Shown here piece after piece: positions 24,988 to 33,750 of a DNA stretch of 64,000 bases. The DNA lies in assembly GCF_004309735.1 (NCBI RefSeq), contig NZ_SIXC01000003.1, forward strand, positions 99,857 to 163,856, given 5' to 3'. Position 1 is the stretch's first letter, and the number at the start of each line of letters is the position of its first letter. Both the position numbers and the translations under genes were made by a program. The stretch is from Desulfovibrio legallii. GTDB taxonomy: Bacteria; Desulfobacterota; Desulfovibrionia; Desulfovibrionales; Desulfovibrionaceae. The notes beneath the pieces are model-generated. The model saw nothing but the letters and a program-made list of their open reading frames with translations. It had not been told where the DNA came from and did not search any database.

Positions 24988-27873
24988 CTAAAATGGCTGC
25001 AGGGCCAGGCGCGCTTCAAAGTCGCGCTCCGGTTCGGGCTTGGCGTAAAAAAAGCCCTGAGCCTTGAAGCAGCCGAGGCGCATAAGAATGGCGGCCTGTT
25101 CCGCCGTTTCCACCCCTTCGCAGATGACGGCCATATCCAGTTCCAGGGCCATGCGGATGATGTTGCCAAGCACCACCTGCGCCCTTTGACCAGGCAAGTC
25201 GCGTTGGACAAAGCTGCGATCCACCTTGATGACGTCCGTGTTGAGCATCTGCACCAGCCCCAGGGAAGAATAGCCTGTGCCGAAATCGTCAATGGCCGTT
25301 TTGAAGCCCATTTGTTTGAGCTGAATGATCTGCATCCAGGCGGCTTCAGGATTTTTCATAATGGCGCTTTCGGTTATTTCCACTTCCAGCAGGGCGTGGG
25401 GCACGTCGTAGCGGGCGGCAATTTCAGCCAGTTGCTGGGGAAAATCCTTTCTGTCAAAGTGCAGCTGGGAAAAATTGCAGGAGATGATGTGCGTGGGCAA
25501 GTTGCGCAACTGCCAACTGCGCAGCGCTTTGCAGACTTCTTCAAAAACGTACAGATCAATGCTGGTAACCAGCCCGTTGCGTTCAAAAAGGGGAATAAAG
25601 CTGCCCGGCATGAGCAGACCGCGGGTAGGATGGTTCCAGCGCACCAGGGCTTCTGCGCCGATAATGCTGCCCGTGCGCATATCCACCTTGGCCTGGAACC
25701 AGGGCGTCAGTTCGCCGTTGCTCAGCGCCGTTTCCAGCCTGCTGTTCAGCTCCTGATGCAGCAAGGCCTCCTGGCGCATTTGTTCGTCATAGCGCATAAG
25801 CCGCGTGTTGGGGGTGCGTTTGGCTTCATGGCGGGCGTAGTTGGCCAGGTCCAGCATGCGCTGCACGTCCTTGTCCTCGTCGGCAAGCACCTCATAGGCG
25901 CCGTAGACGGTGCAGATTTTATAGGGCAGCTCCTGTGAGCGCCGCCAGGAATCCAGGGCGCTTTCTATCTGGCCCATGCGTGCGCTGAGCTGTTCCCAGC
26001 CGGTGTAGCGCAGCAGCAATACAAAAATATCCGAAGAAACGCGGGCGCAACGCTCGGCAGAGGAAACCCGTCCCTGCAAAATTGCGCTGTAGGCGCGCAA
26101 CACCTCATCCCCGCGAGAAAAGCCCAGCTGGTCGTTGATGGCTTTGAACTGGCAGATGTCGCCCATAAGCAGGGCGTAACGATCCTGGCCAGTTTTGAGC
26201 AACTGGGTACTGTCTTCACGGAATTTTTCCAGGTTGGGCATGCCGGTGAGGACGTCGCGGTAGAGCAGGTTTTCAATACGCCTTTTGCTGCCGGATTTGA
26301 TGGCCAGCGCGCAGGCCAGCAGCGCCACCACAAGGCCAAAGACGGCAACGGTGCCCCCCATGGTTCCCACTGGGTGCTGGCGGATAAATTCCGGCAAGCT
26401 GACCTTGCCCGTGGCGGGCAGATTTGCCAGCACGGGTCCGTCAATATCCGTGGGGGGCAAAGCCTGCAGGCATTTGTCCAGGATGCTGAATATCCTGCTG
26501 TCTGCCTGGGGAGCCACGCCCATGCGCAGGTTGCTGAGCAGGTGGGGCTGCACTTCCACGCGCAGTCCGGCGTAGGGTGGTTCGGCCAGAAGGGCTCTGG
26601 CCATGTGCAGATTGGTGTAGACGGCGTCCACCCTGTTCCCTGTCAGGTCGTCCAGGCAGGCGCGCAGGCTCTGGTGCTGCACAATGTTGCGGCCGGGAAG
26701 GGCTGCCGCCGCCTGGGCAGAGAGCAGAAGCCCTTCCTGCAGGGCCACCCGCGCCTCGTCCGTGGCGCGGATATCTCCTCGGCTCAGGCGCACGCTGACG
26801 GAGCGCAGGTAGGGACGACTGGTGCGCAGGTTAAGGGATTTGTCCTGCAAAAAATCCCCGGTCAGGCAGGCCAGAACGTCAATTTCATTTTTTTCAGCCA
26901 GCTCCACTGCCCGGGGGAGCGGCATGGGCACATAGTGGAAGCGCAGGCCGCAGTTTTGTTCCAGTTGTGTAAATATGTTGCGGACGATGCCGGTAAAGGC
27001 GCCTGTCTGGGCGTCCTGATACTGCAGCGGCGGGGCGTCCGGGCCGTAGGCCACGGTAATGGGCCGCCCGTGCTTGATGAAATCTTCTTCCTCGGCGGTG
27101 AAGTCGTTATGGCGCGGCAGGGCGACAGTTTTTTTTTGTAAAAGTTCCAGACTGTGATCGGCGGCGTCCCGGGCCATTTCGCGCTGCGCGGCGTTGATGT
27201 CGGCGAGCAGGTAGGCCTTGCGGGGCGACAGGGCCAGATAGAAGGGTTCCGCCGCCAGCCGGACGACCGGCTTAAAAGGCATGTTCTCGCCCAGATACGC
27301 CACGGCTGCGCCGTCCACAGTGCCCTGCCGCAGGGCCGTGAGCATGGCGGCCGTAGAAAGAAAAGGCACCACAGTGGTTGAAAGGTTCTGGGCCTGGTAA
27401 AAATTTTTGAAGTGTTCTGTGGCCTTGGACTGGAGCACTACTCCCACGCGCATGCCGTTAAAGGCAGCTGGGCGGGCATGGTCATAGCGGGGGTCGTCCG
27501 CGCGCACACTGAGAGTCACAAAGGCATTGCCCATGGGCAGCGCGGGAAAGAGCATTTTTTGCGCGCGTTGAGGTGTGTAGAAAACCCCGGGCAGGATATC
27601 CGCCTCGCCCTGTTCCAGCAGACGCAGGCAGTGCGCCCAGTTCCCGCCATCCACGGGCTCCAACTGCAAATGGGCCTTGCGGGCCACCGCCTCCATATAT
27701 TCCACCAGCAGGCCCCGATAACTGCCGTCAGGCAGTCGGTGCATATACTGACCAAACGCTCTGTACGCCACGCGCACGGTTTCCTGAGGGCCGCTCTTTG
27801 CCTGCGGCTGCGGCGGCAGAAGGAGCAGCAGCACAAAAAAAGAGGTCAGAAGGACGAGCCGTGCCTTGAGCAT
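24988..27873 (-). CDS. Membrane sensor protein: two SBP_bac_3 sensor domains, degenerate GGDEF, intact EAL
   Basis: Encodes 961 residues. After a signal peptide (LVLLTSFFVLLLLLPPQPQA) come two amino-acid-binding-protein-like sensor domains (about 34-255 and 275-495), a membrane helix near 506-527, a GGDEF domain and a C-terminal EAL domain. The GGDEF motif itself is SSDIF (near 613), so diguanylate cyclase activity is unlikely. The EAL domain keeps its signatures: EALVRW (near 741), EVEITESA, DDFGTGYSSL, KVDRSF and EGVET. It is therefore a likely cyclic-di-GMP phosphodiesterase controlled by a periplasmic ligand. ATG 27873 places the signal peptide at the N-terminus; an in-frame ATG at 27921 is an alternative. 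It converges with the operon ending at 24950. Confidence 0.9.
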   Translation of the reverse strand: MLKARLVLLTSFFVLLLLLPPQPQAKSGPQETVRVAYRAFGQYMHRLPDGSYRGLLVEYMEAVARKAHLQLEPVDGGNWAHCLRLLEQGEADILPGVFYTPQRAQKMLFPALPMGNAFVTLSVRADDPRYDHARPAAFNGMRVGVVLQSKATEHFKNFYQAQNLSTTVVPFLSTAAMLTALRQGTVDGAAVAYLGENMPFKPVVRLAAEPFYLALSPRKAYLLADINAAQREMARDAADHSLELLQKKTVALPRHNDFTAEEEDFIKHGRPITVAYGPDAPPLQYQDAQTGAFTGIVRNIFTQLEQNCGLRFHYVPMPLPRAVELAEKNEIDVLACLTGDFLQDKSLNLRTSRPYLRSVSVRLSRGDIRATDEARVALQEGLLLSAQAAAALPGRNIVQHQSLRACLDDLTGNRVDAVYTNLHMARALLAEPPYAGLRVEVQPHLLSNLRMGVAPQADSRIFSILDKCLQALPPTDIDGPVLANLPATGKVSLPEFIRQHPVGTMGGTVAVFGLVVALLACALAIKSGSKRRIENLLYRDVLTGMPNLEKFREDSTQLLKTGQDRYALLMGDICQFKAINDQLGFSRGDEVLRAYSAILQGRVSSAERCARVSSDIFVLLLRYTGWEQLSARMGQIESALDSWRRSQELPYKICTVYGAYEVLADEDKDVQRMLDLANYARHEAKRTPNTRLMRYDEQMRQEALLHQELNSRLETALSNGELTPWFQAKVDMRTGSIIGAEALVRWNHPTRGLLMPGSFIPLFERNGLVTSIDLYVFEEVCKALRSWQLRNLPTHIISCNFSQLHFDRKDFPQQLAEIAARYDVPHALLEVEITESAIMKNPEAAWMQIIQLKQMGFKTAIDDFGTGYSSLGLVQMLNTDVIKVDRSFVQRDLPGQRAQVVLGNIIRMALELDMAVICEGVETAEQAAILMRLGCFKAQGFFYAKPEPERDFEARLALQPF

Positions 27874-28714
27874 ATTTGTCACGTATCGTGTCTGAGGTGT
27901 GGAGAGTGCGCGGGCCCGCATTTACCAAAAAAAGGAGCGCAAGGCTGCGGAAGCTGTAGCAACCGGACCACGCCCGTGCACGGTCTGCCGCTGTTGCCCC
28001 AACCAAACGTCACGCGGACGCTGGTTGCGTATAAAGCGGACCTTTTGAGGCCGCGCTCCCAGAGCTTTTTGGGGCCTTTGTTCACGGCATGCCATCGTTG
28101 TCAAAAAGTGTAGCGGTTTCATCATATTCATGCAAGATGTATTTTTTCTTGCATGTATTGTGCCCAGACGATGCTGTGGTGAAAATTTTTCAAATTAGTT
28201 TGTTAGTAATATATTCTATGGTTAAAAATTATTTATGTTTTAATTTTTAAGTCAAAAGTAATAAGATTTTTTACTATAAAAATATAAAATAAAATTAGTA
28301 TTATGTTTTTTTTGCTATTTATTGCAGTAGTAAAAATATGATACTATTTTTTTGAGATAACATACTATCTAAATTATATAGCAATGATATATCTATTTTT
28401 ATGTTTATTTAAAAAATAAATATATGCTGTATTTTGTTTAACAACATTTTCTGCACAAAAATAAAACTGAAATAACTGTTTCTTTATCTTATTTCTATCT
28501 GGAAAAAGTCATTATAAAGTCTTAGTGAGTTTTTGCCTGAAGAAAAATAATTTTATATATAACTATAGTAAATTATTGATAAATTTTTTGATGAAAAAAA
28601 TTCAGCCAGGAAGGTTTTTGTTTTTGTTGCAAAAATATTAGCAGTTAGATGTCGCTATTGCGTTTGGGTACTATAGCTCATGTTCTCCTGTGGGATTTTG
28701 TGTATTGTCATTCT
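27874..28714. other. 841-bp gap, mostly a very AT-rich tract
   Basis: From about 28110 to 28640 the DNA is extremely AT-rich, with many A- and T-tracts, in a genome otherwise GC-rich. I find no credible gene, promoter consensus or repeat in it. The first 200 bases (27874-28090) are normal GC and hold no recognisable gene. The tract ends just before the XRE regulator. Confidence 0.8.
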
Positions 28715-29005
28715 ATGCAAGTGTACCCTTATCTGGCTGAAGCTCTTGCGGAAGTCATCGAGGCTCTGCGCACGGAGCGGGGCATGACCAAATCGTCGCT
28801 GGCAGAGAGGGCCAGTCTTGAACGGCGCTACTTGCGCGAGATTGAGCAGCGATTGAAGCGACCTACGGTCAATGCCGTCTATGCCATCTGTGATGCGCTG
28901 GAGGTGCCGCCCGAAGATTTTTTTCAGCGGGTAAGCCGGGAAATTGAAAAAAAGAAACGCTCCAGATCCCTGTGTGCGCAGACAAGCCTGCGCACGGGGC
29001 AATAG
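28715..29005 (+). CDS. XRE-family helix-turn-helix regulator
   Basis: Encodes 96 residues from ATG 28715. The HTH is clear: LAEALAEVIEALRTERGMTK, then SLAERASLERRYLREIEQ, then the RPTVNAVYAICDALEVPPEDFF core of lambda-repressor-like Cro/C1 domains. The C-terminal 25 residues are basic and lack a sensing domain. Neither this start nor the in-frame ATG 28649 has a good Shine-Dalgarno. The coding part has normal GC content, unlike the AT-rich tract immediately upstream that must contain its promoter. Repeat copy 1 begins 22 bases after the stop. Confidence 0.83.
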   Translation: MQVYPYLAEALAEVIEALRTERGMTKSSLAERASLERRYLREIEQRLKRPTVNAVYAICDALEVPPEDFFQRVSREIEKKKRSRSLCAQTSLRTGQ

Positions 29006-29026
29006 TGTTGTGGTGCTGGCCGCCCT

Positions 29027-29154
29027 TAGAGCATTTAACACTTGAAATGCTCGCTTACGGCAGGCAAAAGCCTGCCTTCTCGCATTTAGTGGCAAGGATT
29101 TTCAAGAAAATCCTTGCAGAGCAGTTAGCTCATTTCATTCGTAAACTGCTCTAG
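29027..29154 (+). repeat. 128-bp multi-hairpin dispersed repeat, copy 1
   Basis: About 125 of 128 bases match the reverse complement of 51452-51579. The element contains four stem-loops: GAGCATTT/AAATGCTC, GGCAGGC/GCCTGCC, CAAGGATTTTC/GAAAATCCTTG, and AGAGCAGTT/AACTGCTCT. The ends are short inverted repeats, TAGAGCA and TGCTCTA. No coding capacity is evident. The form is that of a MITE-like or REP-like element. In this copy two of the three differences shorten the last stem. Confidence 0.92.
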
Positions 29155-29221
29155 AAGCAAATTACCTTTGAGAAGCGGTGTCGCATCGGTTTTTGCCTCA
29201 GGGCGCAACCTTTTTTCCCAA

Positions 29222-29254
29222 TAAAAATGGCCGCGCAGGAGCAACCCGCGCGGC
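29222..29254 (-). terminator. Rho-independent terminator of the AMIN-domain gene
   Basis: On the minus strand a seven-base GC stem (29248-29254 / 29230-29236) is followed by ATTTTTAT. It lies 24 bases after the stop of the gene ending at 29278. Confidence 0.7.
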
Positions 29255-29277
29255 GCTGCAGGGCGGGCGGATAGCGT

Positions 29278-30066
29278 TTACTGGTCCACACGGATATCCA
29301 GGGTACGCTTGTCCTTGGAAAGTGTGTAGCGCGTTTTTTGGGGCTTGGCCGTCAGGTCAATGACCACGCGGGTTCTGTCGCCCATTTTGCCGATACGCAC
29401 GTTGGTCACCAAGGGATTTTTGGGCACGCCCGGGGCCTTGATCTGCCATGTGCCGTCCAAATCCACCACTACCCTGTGCGGGCCGGTGAGCTGCATAGGC
29501 TTGTAGACCAGAGGCCTATTGCCGACCAAGCGCACTGTGGCGCCCGTTTCTCTGGAAAAAATCACAAAACGGGTGATGGCCTGTTGCGCCGGCGCGGGCT
29601 TGGCGGCTTCAGCTTTGGTGGCCGGAGCGGGCTTCGGAGCTTCAGCCTTGGCGGTTGGAGCGGGCTTCGGGGCCGTTTGCGCCGCAGTGTGGGGGCGGGG
29701 TTGCTCCATGGGTTCGGGCCGGGGCGCGGCCGGGGCCTGGCGCTCCGCTTGAGCCGTCGTCTGCATTGCCGGGGGCTGGGTTGTCGTCGCCTGGGGGGCT
29801 GCGCCCGGCAGAGCCTGCGGAGCCGACAGGGGCGCGGGGGGTTCGTCTGCGTCCAGTGGCTGCACCGCCGGCCGCACGGCCTCTGGGGCTGCAGCCTGCG
29901 GTGACGCCGGCGGCACGACGGCCGGAAGCGCGTCGACTGTGGCCGGAGCGGCCAAGTCTGCGGGCGGCGGCGTCACGCCCGGCCCGCGCAGACGGTCGTT
30001 GAGCATAATGAGGGCCATGCCGAGAATGCAAACGGCCAGTAACAGACTGAGAATGGCTTTGTTCAT
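29278..30066 (-). CDS. Membrane-anchored AMIN-domain protein
   Basis: Encodes 262 residues. An N-terminal membrane anchor (AILSLLLAVCILGMALIML) is followed by a long Pro/Ala-rich spacer with degenerate repeats of KAEAPKPAP type. The C-terminal AMIN domain begins near residue 168 (RFVIFSRETGATVRLVG) and includes HRVVVDLDG and VRIGKMGDRTRVVIDL. AMIN domains are found in periplasmic proteins such as AmiC and PilQ and bind peptidoglycan or mediate localisation. No amidase or secretin is adjacent. It follows the TPR gene by 41 bases on the same strand, so an operon is likely. The spacer would let the domain reach across the periplasm. Confidence 0.85.
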   Translation of the reverse strand: MNKAILSLLLAVCILGMALIMLNDRLRGPGVTPPPADLAAPATVDALPAVVPPASPQAAAPEAVRPAVQPLDADEPPAPLSAPQALPGAAPQATTTQPPAMQTTAQAERQAPAAPRPEPMEQPRPHTAAQTAPKPAPTAKAEAPKPAPATKAEAAKPAPAQQAITRFVIFSRETGATVRLVGNRPLVYKPMQLTGPHRVVVDLDGTWQIKAPGVPKNPLVTNVRIGKMGDRTRVVIDLTAKPQKTRYTLSKDKRTLDIRVDQ

Positions 30067-30107
30067 GCCTGAAGGCTCCTGCTGGAAGTGCGGCTGCCGA
30101 CGCGGGT

Positions 30108-31166
30108 TCAGTGCGGCGTCGAGGGGGCGGCGCTCCCTTTGTGCTGCAGCTTTTCCTTGCGGATATGGGCGAGCATCCTGATGTAAACGGGCTCCTGGGC
30201 ATCCATGTGGATGGCGGTGCGGACATGGCTGGCCGCCTCGTCGTAACGGCCCAGGAGGCAGAGGATGCGGGCCAGATTGAAGTGGGCGTGGTCGTCGTCC
30301 GGGGCCAGCTCTACGGCCTTGCGGCTGAACAGCAGGGCCAGGTCAGGCAGAGCGTTTTGCCGCAGGCGCACGCCAAAATCCCGGAACATATGTTTGTGCC
30401 CGGGGGTGATGTTTTCGTTGGTCTGAGCCAATTGTTCCAGAGCGGCCAGCGCCGCCTGGCGTTCTTTGGGACGTTTGAGTCTGAGCAGGGTCTGGCGGAA
30501 GGTTTCCCGCAGATTATCTTCCGTCAGCCGGGCCAGATGCGCCCTTTGCAGATCAAAAGCCTGTCCTGCAGGGGCAGTCGCGCCGGGCTCGAAAAGGGTT
30601 GGGGGGGCAGCCTGGCGCGCCACGCGGACGTCAGGGCCGGCCGCTGTGGGGCCTGCCGTGCGCACAGTCAGACGGGCGGCCGCGTGAGCCTGCGGCGTCG
30701 CCGCATACGGGGTGTCCGATGGCTGGGTCGCGGCCGGCTGCGGGGCCACCAGACGCCGGGCAGCTGCTCCACGGGCAGACTGCGCCTGCCGTGCAGCCTC
30801 GCGGGCGGCCTGTAGTGGCGGTGTCGCCGGGCTGGAGGCTTGCGTCTGTGTCGTGGCTGGGGCCTGCACTGCGGCCAGCGGCTGCTGTGCGACCTTGCCG
30901 CTGGGCTGCCAGAGGGCCGGGTCAGGATTGGCCATAGGCATGACCAACACTTCGGGTTCCAGGCAAAAATTTTTGCGAAAGGCTCGGGTGCTGATGCGCT
31001 CGGCTGCCGCCAGAGGCTGCAGCGCGGAGTCCAGTTCCTGCACGGCGTAGGCGCCGTCCGGCAGTTCCCAGACAAAGAAGAGGATCTTGCGGCGGTCGTC
31101 CTTCCAGCCCGTGGACAGGGAGTGCACGCCGGAGAATTTAGGCTGACGCATGGCCTGAATGTACAT
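30108..31166 (-). CDS. TPR-containing protein with a Pro/Ala/Gln-rich middle
   Basis: Encodes 352 residues. The first 80 residues (KFSGVHSLSTGWKDDRRK, LFFVWELPDGAYAVQEL) form a small domain I cannot name. A low-complexity Ala/Gln/Pro region spans about 90-200. The C-terminal third holds tetratricopeptide-type repeats, clearest in DLALLFSRKAVELAPDDDHA and HFNLARILCLLGRYDEAAS. TPR proteins usually mediate protein-protein binding. There is no signal peptide. ATG 31166 or the in-frame ATG 31151 could start it; neither has a strong Shine-Dalgarno. It diverges from hypA across 70 bases. Confidence 0.75.
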   Translation of the reverse strand: MYIQAMRQPKFSGVHSLSTGWKDDRRKILFFVWELPDGAYAVQELDSALQPLAAAERISTRAFRKNFCLEPEVLVMPMANPDPALWQPSGKVAQQPLAAVQAPATTQTQASSPATPPLQAAREAARQAQSARGAAARRLVAPQPAATQPSDTPYAATPQAHAAARLTVRTAGPTAAGPDVRVARQAAPPTLFEPGATAPAGQAFDLQRAHLARLTEDNLRETFRQTLLRLKRPKERQAALAALEQLAQTNENITPGHKHMFRDFGVRLRQNALPDLALLFSRKAVELAPDDDHAHFNLARILCLLGRYDEAASHVRTAIHMDAQEPVYIRMLAHIRKEKLQHKGSAAPSTPH

Positions 31167-31236
31167 TATTTGCGCCGAATGGCAAGATTGTCCTGATGCC
31201 CTTTACCTGCCGGGGGCTTTGGACTACCATGCCCCC

Positions 31237-31590
31237 ATGCATGAAATGTCCATTGCTCAAAGCCTGCTGCAGATGGCGGTTGAGGAAATTTCCCACCGGG
31301 GCTGCAGCCGTCTGCAAGTGGTCAGCGTCGCCTGCGGCGCTTTGTCGGGCGTGGTGCCCGAATCGCTGCAGTTTTGTTTTGAAATTCTGGTCAAGGATAC
31401 GCCCCATGAGGGCGCGCGGCTGGAAATCACCGTGCTGCCGTTGCGCCTGCGCTGCAGCCAGTGCGGCAAAGTTTTTGGCGGGGAAGGGCAGGACGCCCTG
31501 TGGGAGCCGTGTCCGGACTGCGGCGAACAATTCGGACATGTGGTGGAGCAGGGCAAAGAGCTGTACCTGGACCGCATTGAGGCGCTCTGA
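31237..31590 (+). CDS. hypA: Hydrogenase maturation nickel chaperone HypA
   Basis: Encodes 117 residues, normal for HypA. The N-terminal MHEMSIA carries the nickel-binding His2, and the zinc site is formed by C73, C76, C92 and C95 (CSQC / CPDC). HypA and HypB insert nickel into NiFe hydrogenases. ATG 31237 is required because the free amino terminus and His2 are the nickel ligands; the frame continues upstream, but that extension is not homologous. hypB follows after a 114-base gap holding an 11-bp hairpin. The hydrogenase structural genes are not in the window. Confidence 0.97.
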   Translation: MHEMSIAQSLLQMAVEEISHRGCSRLQVVSVACGALSGVVPESLQFCFEILVKDTPHEGARLEITVLPLRLRCSQCGKVFGGEGQDALWEPCPDCGEQFGHVVEQGKELYLDRIEAL

Positions 31591-31663
31591 TCTGCATTGG
31601 AGCGCTTTGCCTATGCAGCGCGCCGGAGCGTCCGGTTTGGCAGAATTTTGTGATTACCCGCAT

Positions 31664-31688
31664 GGGGGCGGCAGGCCCTGCCGCCCCC
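31664..31688 (+). other. 11-bp GC hairpin between hypA and hypB
   Basis: GGGGGCGGCAG pairs with CTGCCGCCCCC across a three-base loop. It ends four bases before the hypB Shine-Dalgarno (AAGGAG) and has no T-run. It could set the relative amounts of hypA and hypB mRNA or partly impede ribosome access. Confidence 0.75.
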
Positions 31689-31704
31689 CGACAAGGAGAA
31701 CGGC

Positions 31705-32364
31705 ATGCAGATTCCTGTAGTGCGCAATGTGCTTGAAGCCAATGAAAAAATGGCTGCCCATGTGCGGCGGCTGCTCTCGGACAAGGGGATTCTGACCCTT
31801 AATCTGATCAGTTCGCCCGGCGCCGGCAAAACCACGCTGCTGGAGCGGACGCTGCGCGACCTTGCGGGCGAGTTTCGCATGGCCGTGGTGGAAGGGGATC
31901 TGCAAACGGACAACGACGCCCGCCGCGTGGCCGCCACGGGTGCGCAGGCCGTGCAGATCAATACCGACGGCGGCTGTCACCTGGACAGCAATATGGTGCT
32001 TACCGCCCTGGAAAGCCTGAACCTTGACGGTGTGGACATCCTGTTTATTGAAAATGTGGGCAACCTGGTCTGTCCGGTGGAATTTGACTGCGGCGAAGAC
32101 GCCAAGGTGGCCCTTTTAAGCGTGACTGAAGGGGACGACAAGCCGGAGAAATATCCCTTGCTGTTCAACTTGGCCAAGGCCATGGTGCTCAACAAAATAG
32201 ACCTGCTGCCCTATGTGGATTTTGACCTGGCCCGTGCCCGGCGTTTTGCCGCAAAGCTCAATGAACATATTGATATTTTTGAGGTTTCCTGCCGTAATAG
32301 CCAGGGCCTTGAGGGCTGGTACAACTGGCTCCGGCGCATGCGTGCGGCCAAGAAGGCGGCCTGA
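31705..32364 (+). CDS. hypB: Hydrogenase nickel incorporation GTPase HypB
   Basis: Encodes 219 residues. The GTPase P-loop is SSPGAGKTT near residues 36-44; EGDLQTDNDA and NKIDLLPYVD are further nucleotide-site segments. The metal-site residues are in INTDGGCHLDS and GNLVCPVEFDCGED. There is no N-terminal poly-histidine stretch, so this HypB lacks the nickel-storage domain. It delivers nickel with HypA in the cytoplasm. It is followed by a strong bidirectional terminator, so hypA-hypB form a short unit. Confidence 0.97.
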   Translation: MQIPVVRNVLEANEKMAAHVRRLLSDKGILTLNLISSPGAGKTTLLERTLRDLAGEFRMAVVEGDLQTDNDARRVAATGAQAVQINTDGGCHLDSNMVLTALESLNLDGVDILFIENVGNLVCPVEFDCGEDAKVALLSVTEGDDKPEKYPLLFNLAKAMVLNKIDLLPYVDFDLARARRFAAKLNEHIDIFEVSCRNSQGLEGWYNWLRRMRAAKKAA

Positions 32365-32473
32365 CGGCCTGACAGGGCGTTTTGCCCAGGCGCTTTGACA
32401 AGGTGCTTTGGCCCGGCAGGCTGCGGCATTGACGTCGGGCCCGGCGCAGGGACTGCGAGGACGCGTTTTTTGT

Positions 32474-32529
32474 AACAATAAAAGCCCCCGGCAACCTCTT
32501 TGGGTTTGTCGGGGGCTTTTATTGTTTTT
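32474..32529. terminator. Bidirectional Rho-independent terminator between hypB and the convergent gene
   Basis: A perfect 17-bp stem (32474-32490 / 32510-32526) has the AT-rich arm end at its base, giving a T-run on both strands around the GCCCCCG core. It lies between the hypB stop at 32364 and the convergent stop at 32563. Confidence 0.93.
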
Positions 32530-32562
32530 GCAAAGGACCGGCGCAGTCGGCCGTGGGCGTGC

Positions 32563-33537
32563 TCAGCGGCCGCCTTCGCCGCCCTGATAGGCGGCCACGT
32601 CCACAATAAGACTGTGGGAAACGAGGCGCAGGGTCAGGGTAAAAAGCTGCACGTCGCCGTGGGGCGTGTCTGCGTCATCCAGGGCGGGCAGCAGGGTTGC
32701 AGGGGCCAGCATGATGGTGGCCTCGCCCACGTCGGCGGTCATGAAGTCGTCCACCGTGCGGCGCAGCAGGGCCTTTTGGCGTTGTGCGCTCAGGCCGGTC
32801 ATTTCCGTAAAATTCATGTCCAGGCCGGGCAGTTCCGCCTGCCAGGGCGCGTAGCCCTGGGCATAGAGGGCGTCAAACAGCTTGTCCAGCGTGGGCGCGT
32901 CCAGGGGACGGCGCAGTTCCAGGTGATCCAGGCGGTCCGTGCCCACGCCGCCTTCGTCCGTGCCCGGCGAAAGGCGCGCCGCCCAGAGCATGCCGGCAAA
33001 GCCCAGGCTGGTTAGCACGGCACCGTTGTCGTCGCGTGGGGGGTGGGGGTCCAGCAGGGCGCAGACGTCCCGCATGGTCATGCCGGGGCGGAACTGGTCC
33101 AGGTGGCATACGGGACTGTGATCCGGGCCGGGCAATAACGGGGTTGCCTGCCCTGTAAGCCGGCGCTGGCCTTCCGGCCGCAGGGCGATCTGCAGAACCA
33201 GCGGATCCCCGCCGCTGAAGGTCAGCGCGCGCGCTTTGTCCAGGGGTATGGCCGCAAAATGCCAGAGAGCCAAGCCCGTATCCACGCGCAGGTCCGCCGT
33301 CCCGCCGGGATTTTCCACCAGGTCGCTGCCCTTGGGGGGCATATCCAGACGTACGTACTGCACCTGCCTCTGGTGCGTGACGCACAGGTTCAGCACGTCT
33401 GCCCCGCTGTTGTTGACAATGCGCAGCAACTGCGGCGGGCGACCGGCCGCTGGATTGGCGTGGGCCGCACAGGGCGCGCCGGCCGACAGCAGAATCGGAA
33501 GCAGCAGAAACAAAAGACGGAAGCAGCTGAAGGGCAT
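32563..33537 (-). CDS. Secreted hypothetical protein, 324 residues
   Basis: I do not recognise this protein. It has a signal peptide (LFLLLPILLSAGAPCAAHA). The first domain (RIVNNSGADVLNLCVTHQRQ) is a beta-rich region typical of secreted proteins. The second half contains GPDHSPVCHLDQFRPGMTMR, which includes a repeated CALLDPHPPRDDNG element and then a helical domain. ATG 33537 has AAGGAGTCCGCCT upstream. It lies convergent to hypB and divergent from the SPOR gene. Two cysteines fall in the mature N-terminal domain and may form a disulfide. Confidence 0.72.
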   Translation of the reverse strand: MPFSCFRLLFLLLPILLSAGAPCAAHANPAAGRPPQLLRIVNNSGADVLNLCVTHQRQVQYVRLDMPPKGSDLVENPGGTADLRVDTGLALWHFAAIPLDKARALTFSGGDPLVLQIALRPEGQRRLTGQATPLLPGPDHSPVCHLDQFRPGMTMRDVCALLDPHPPRDDNGAVLTSLGFAGMLWAARLSPGTDEGGVGTDRLDHLELRRPLDAPTLDKLFDALYAQGYAPWQAELPGLDMNFTEMTGLSAQRQKALLRRTVDDFMTADVGEATIMLAPATLLPALDDADTPHGDVQLFTLTLRLVSHSLIVDVAAYQGGEGGR

Positions 33538-33750
33538 AGGCGGACTCCTTGACGGTTGCAGCAACCCCTGAACAGTCTGCAGTATACCAGAGCGGCGGCT
33601 ACGTCCGCAAGCGCACCACGCTCTTTACGCCCGTGGCCGTGGCTGTTATGGTCGGTAAAGGTGCGGGAGCCGTCAATACTTCAGTCCCCCAGCGCTCCAG
33701 GCCTGCGGTCCGTCCGCAGGAGATCGCCACGCCATTTTTCAGGAGAAATC

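Noticed and set aside
28110..28640. A small gene within the AT-rich block
   Set aside because: Short open frames have no ribosome-binding sites and no protein-like composition.
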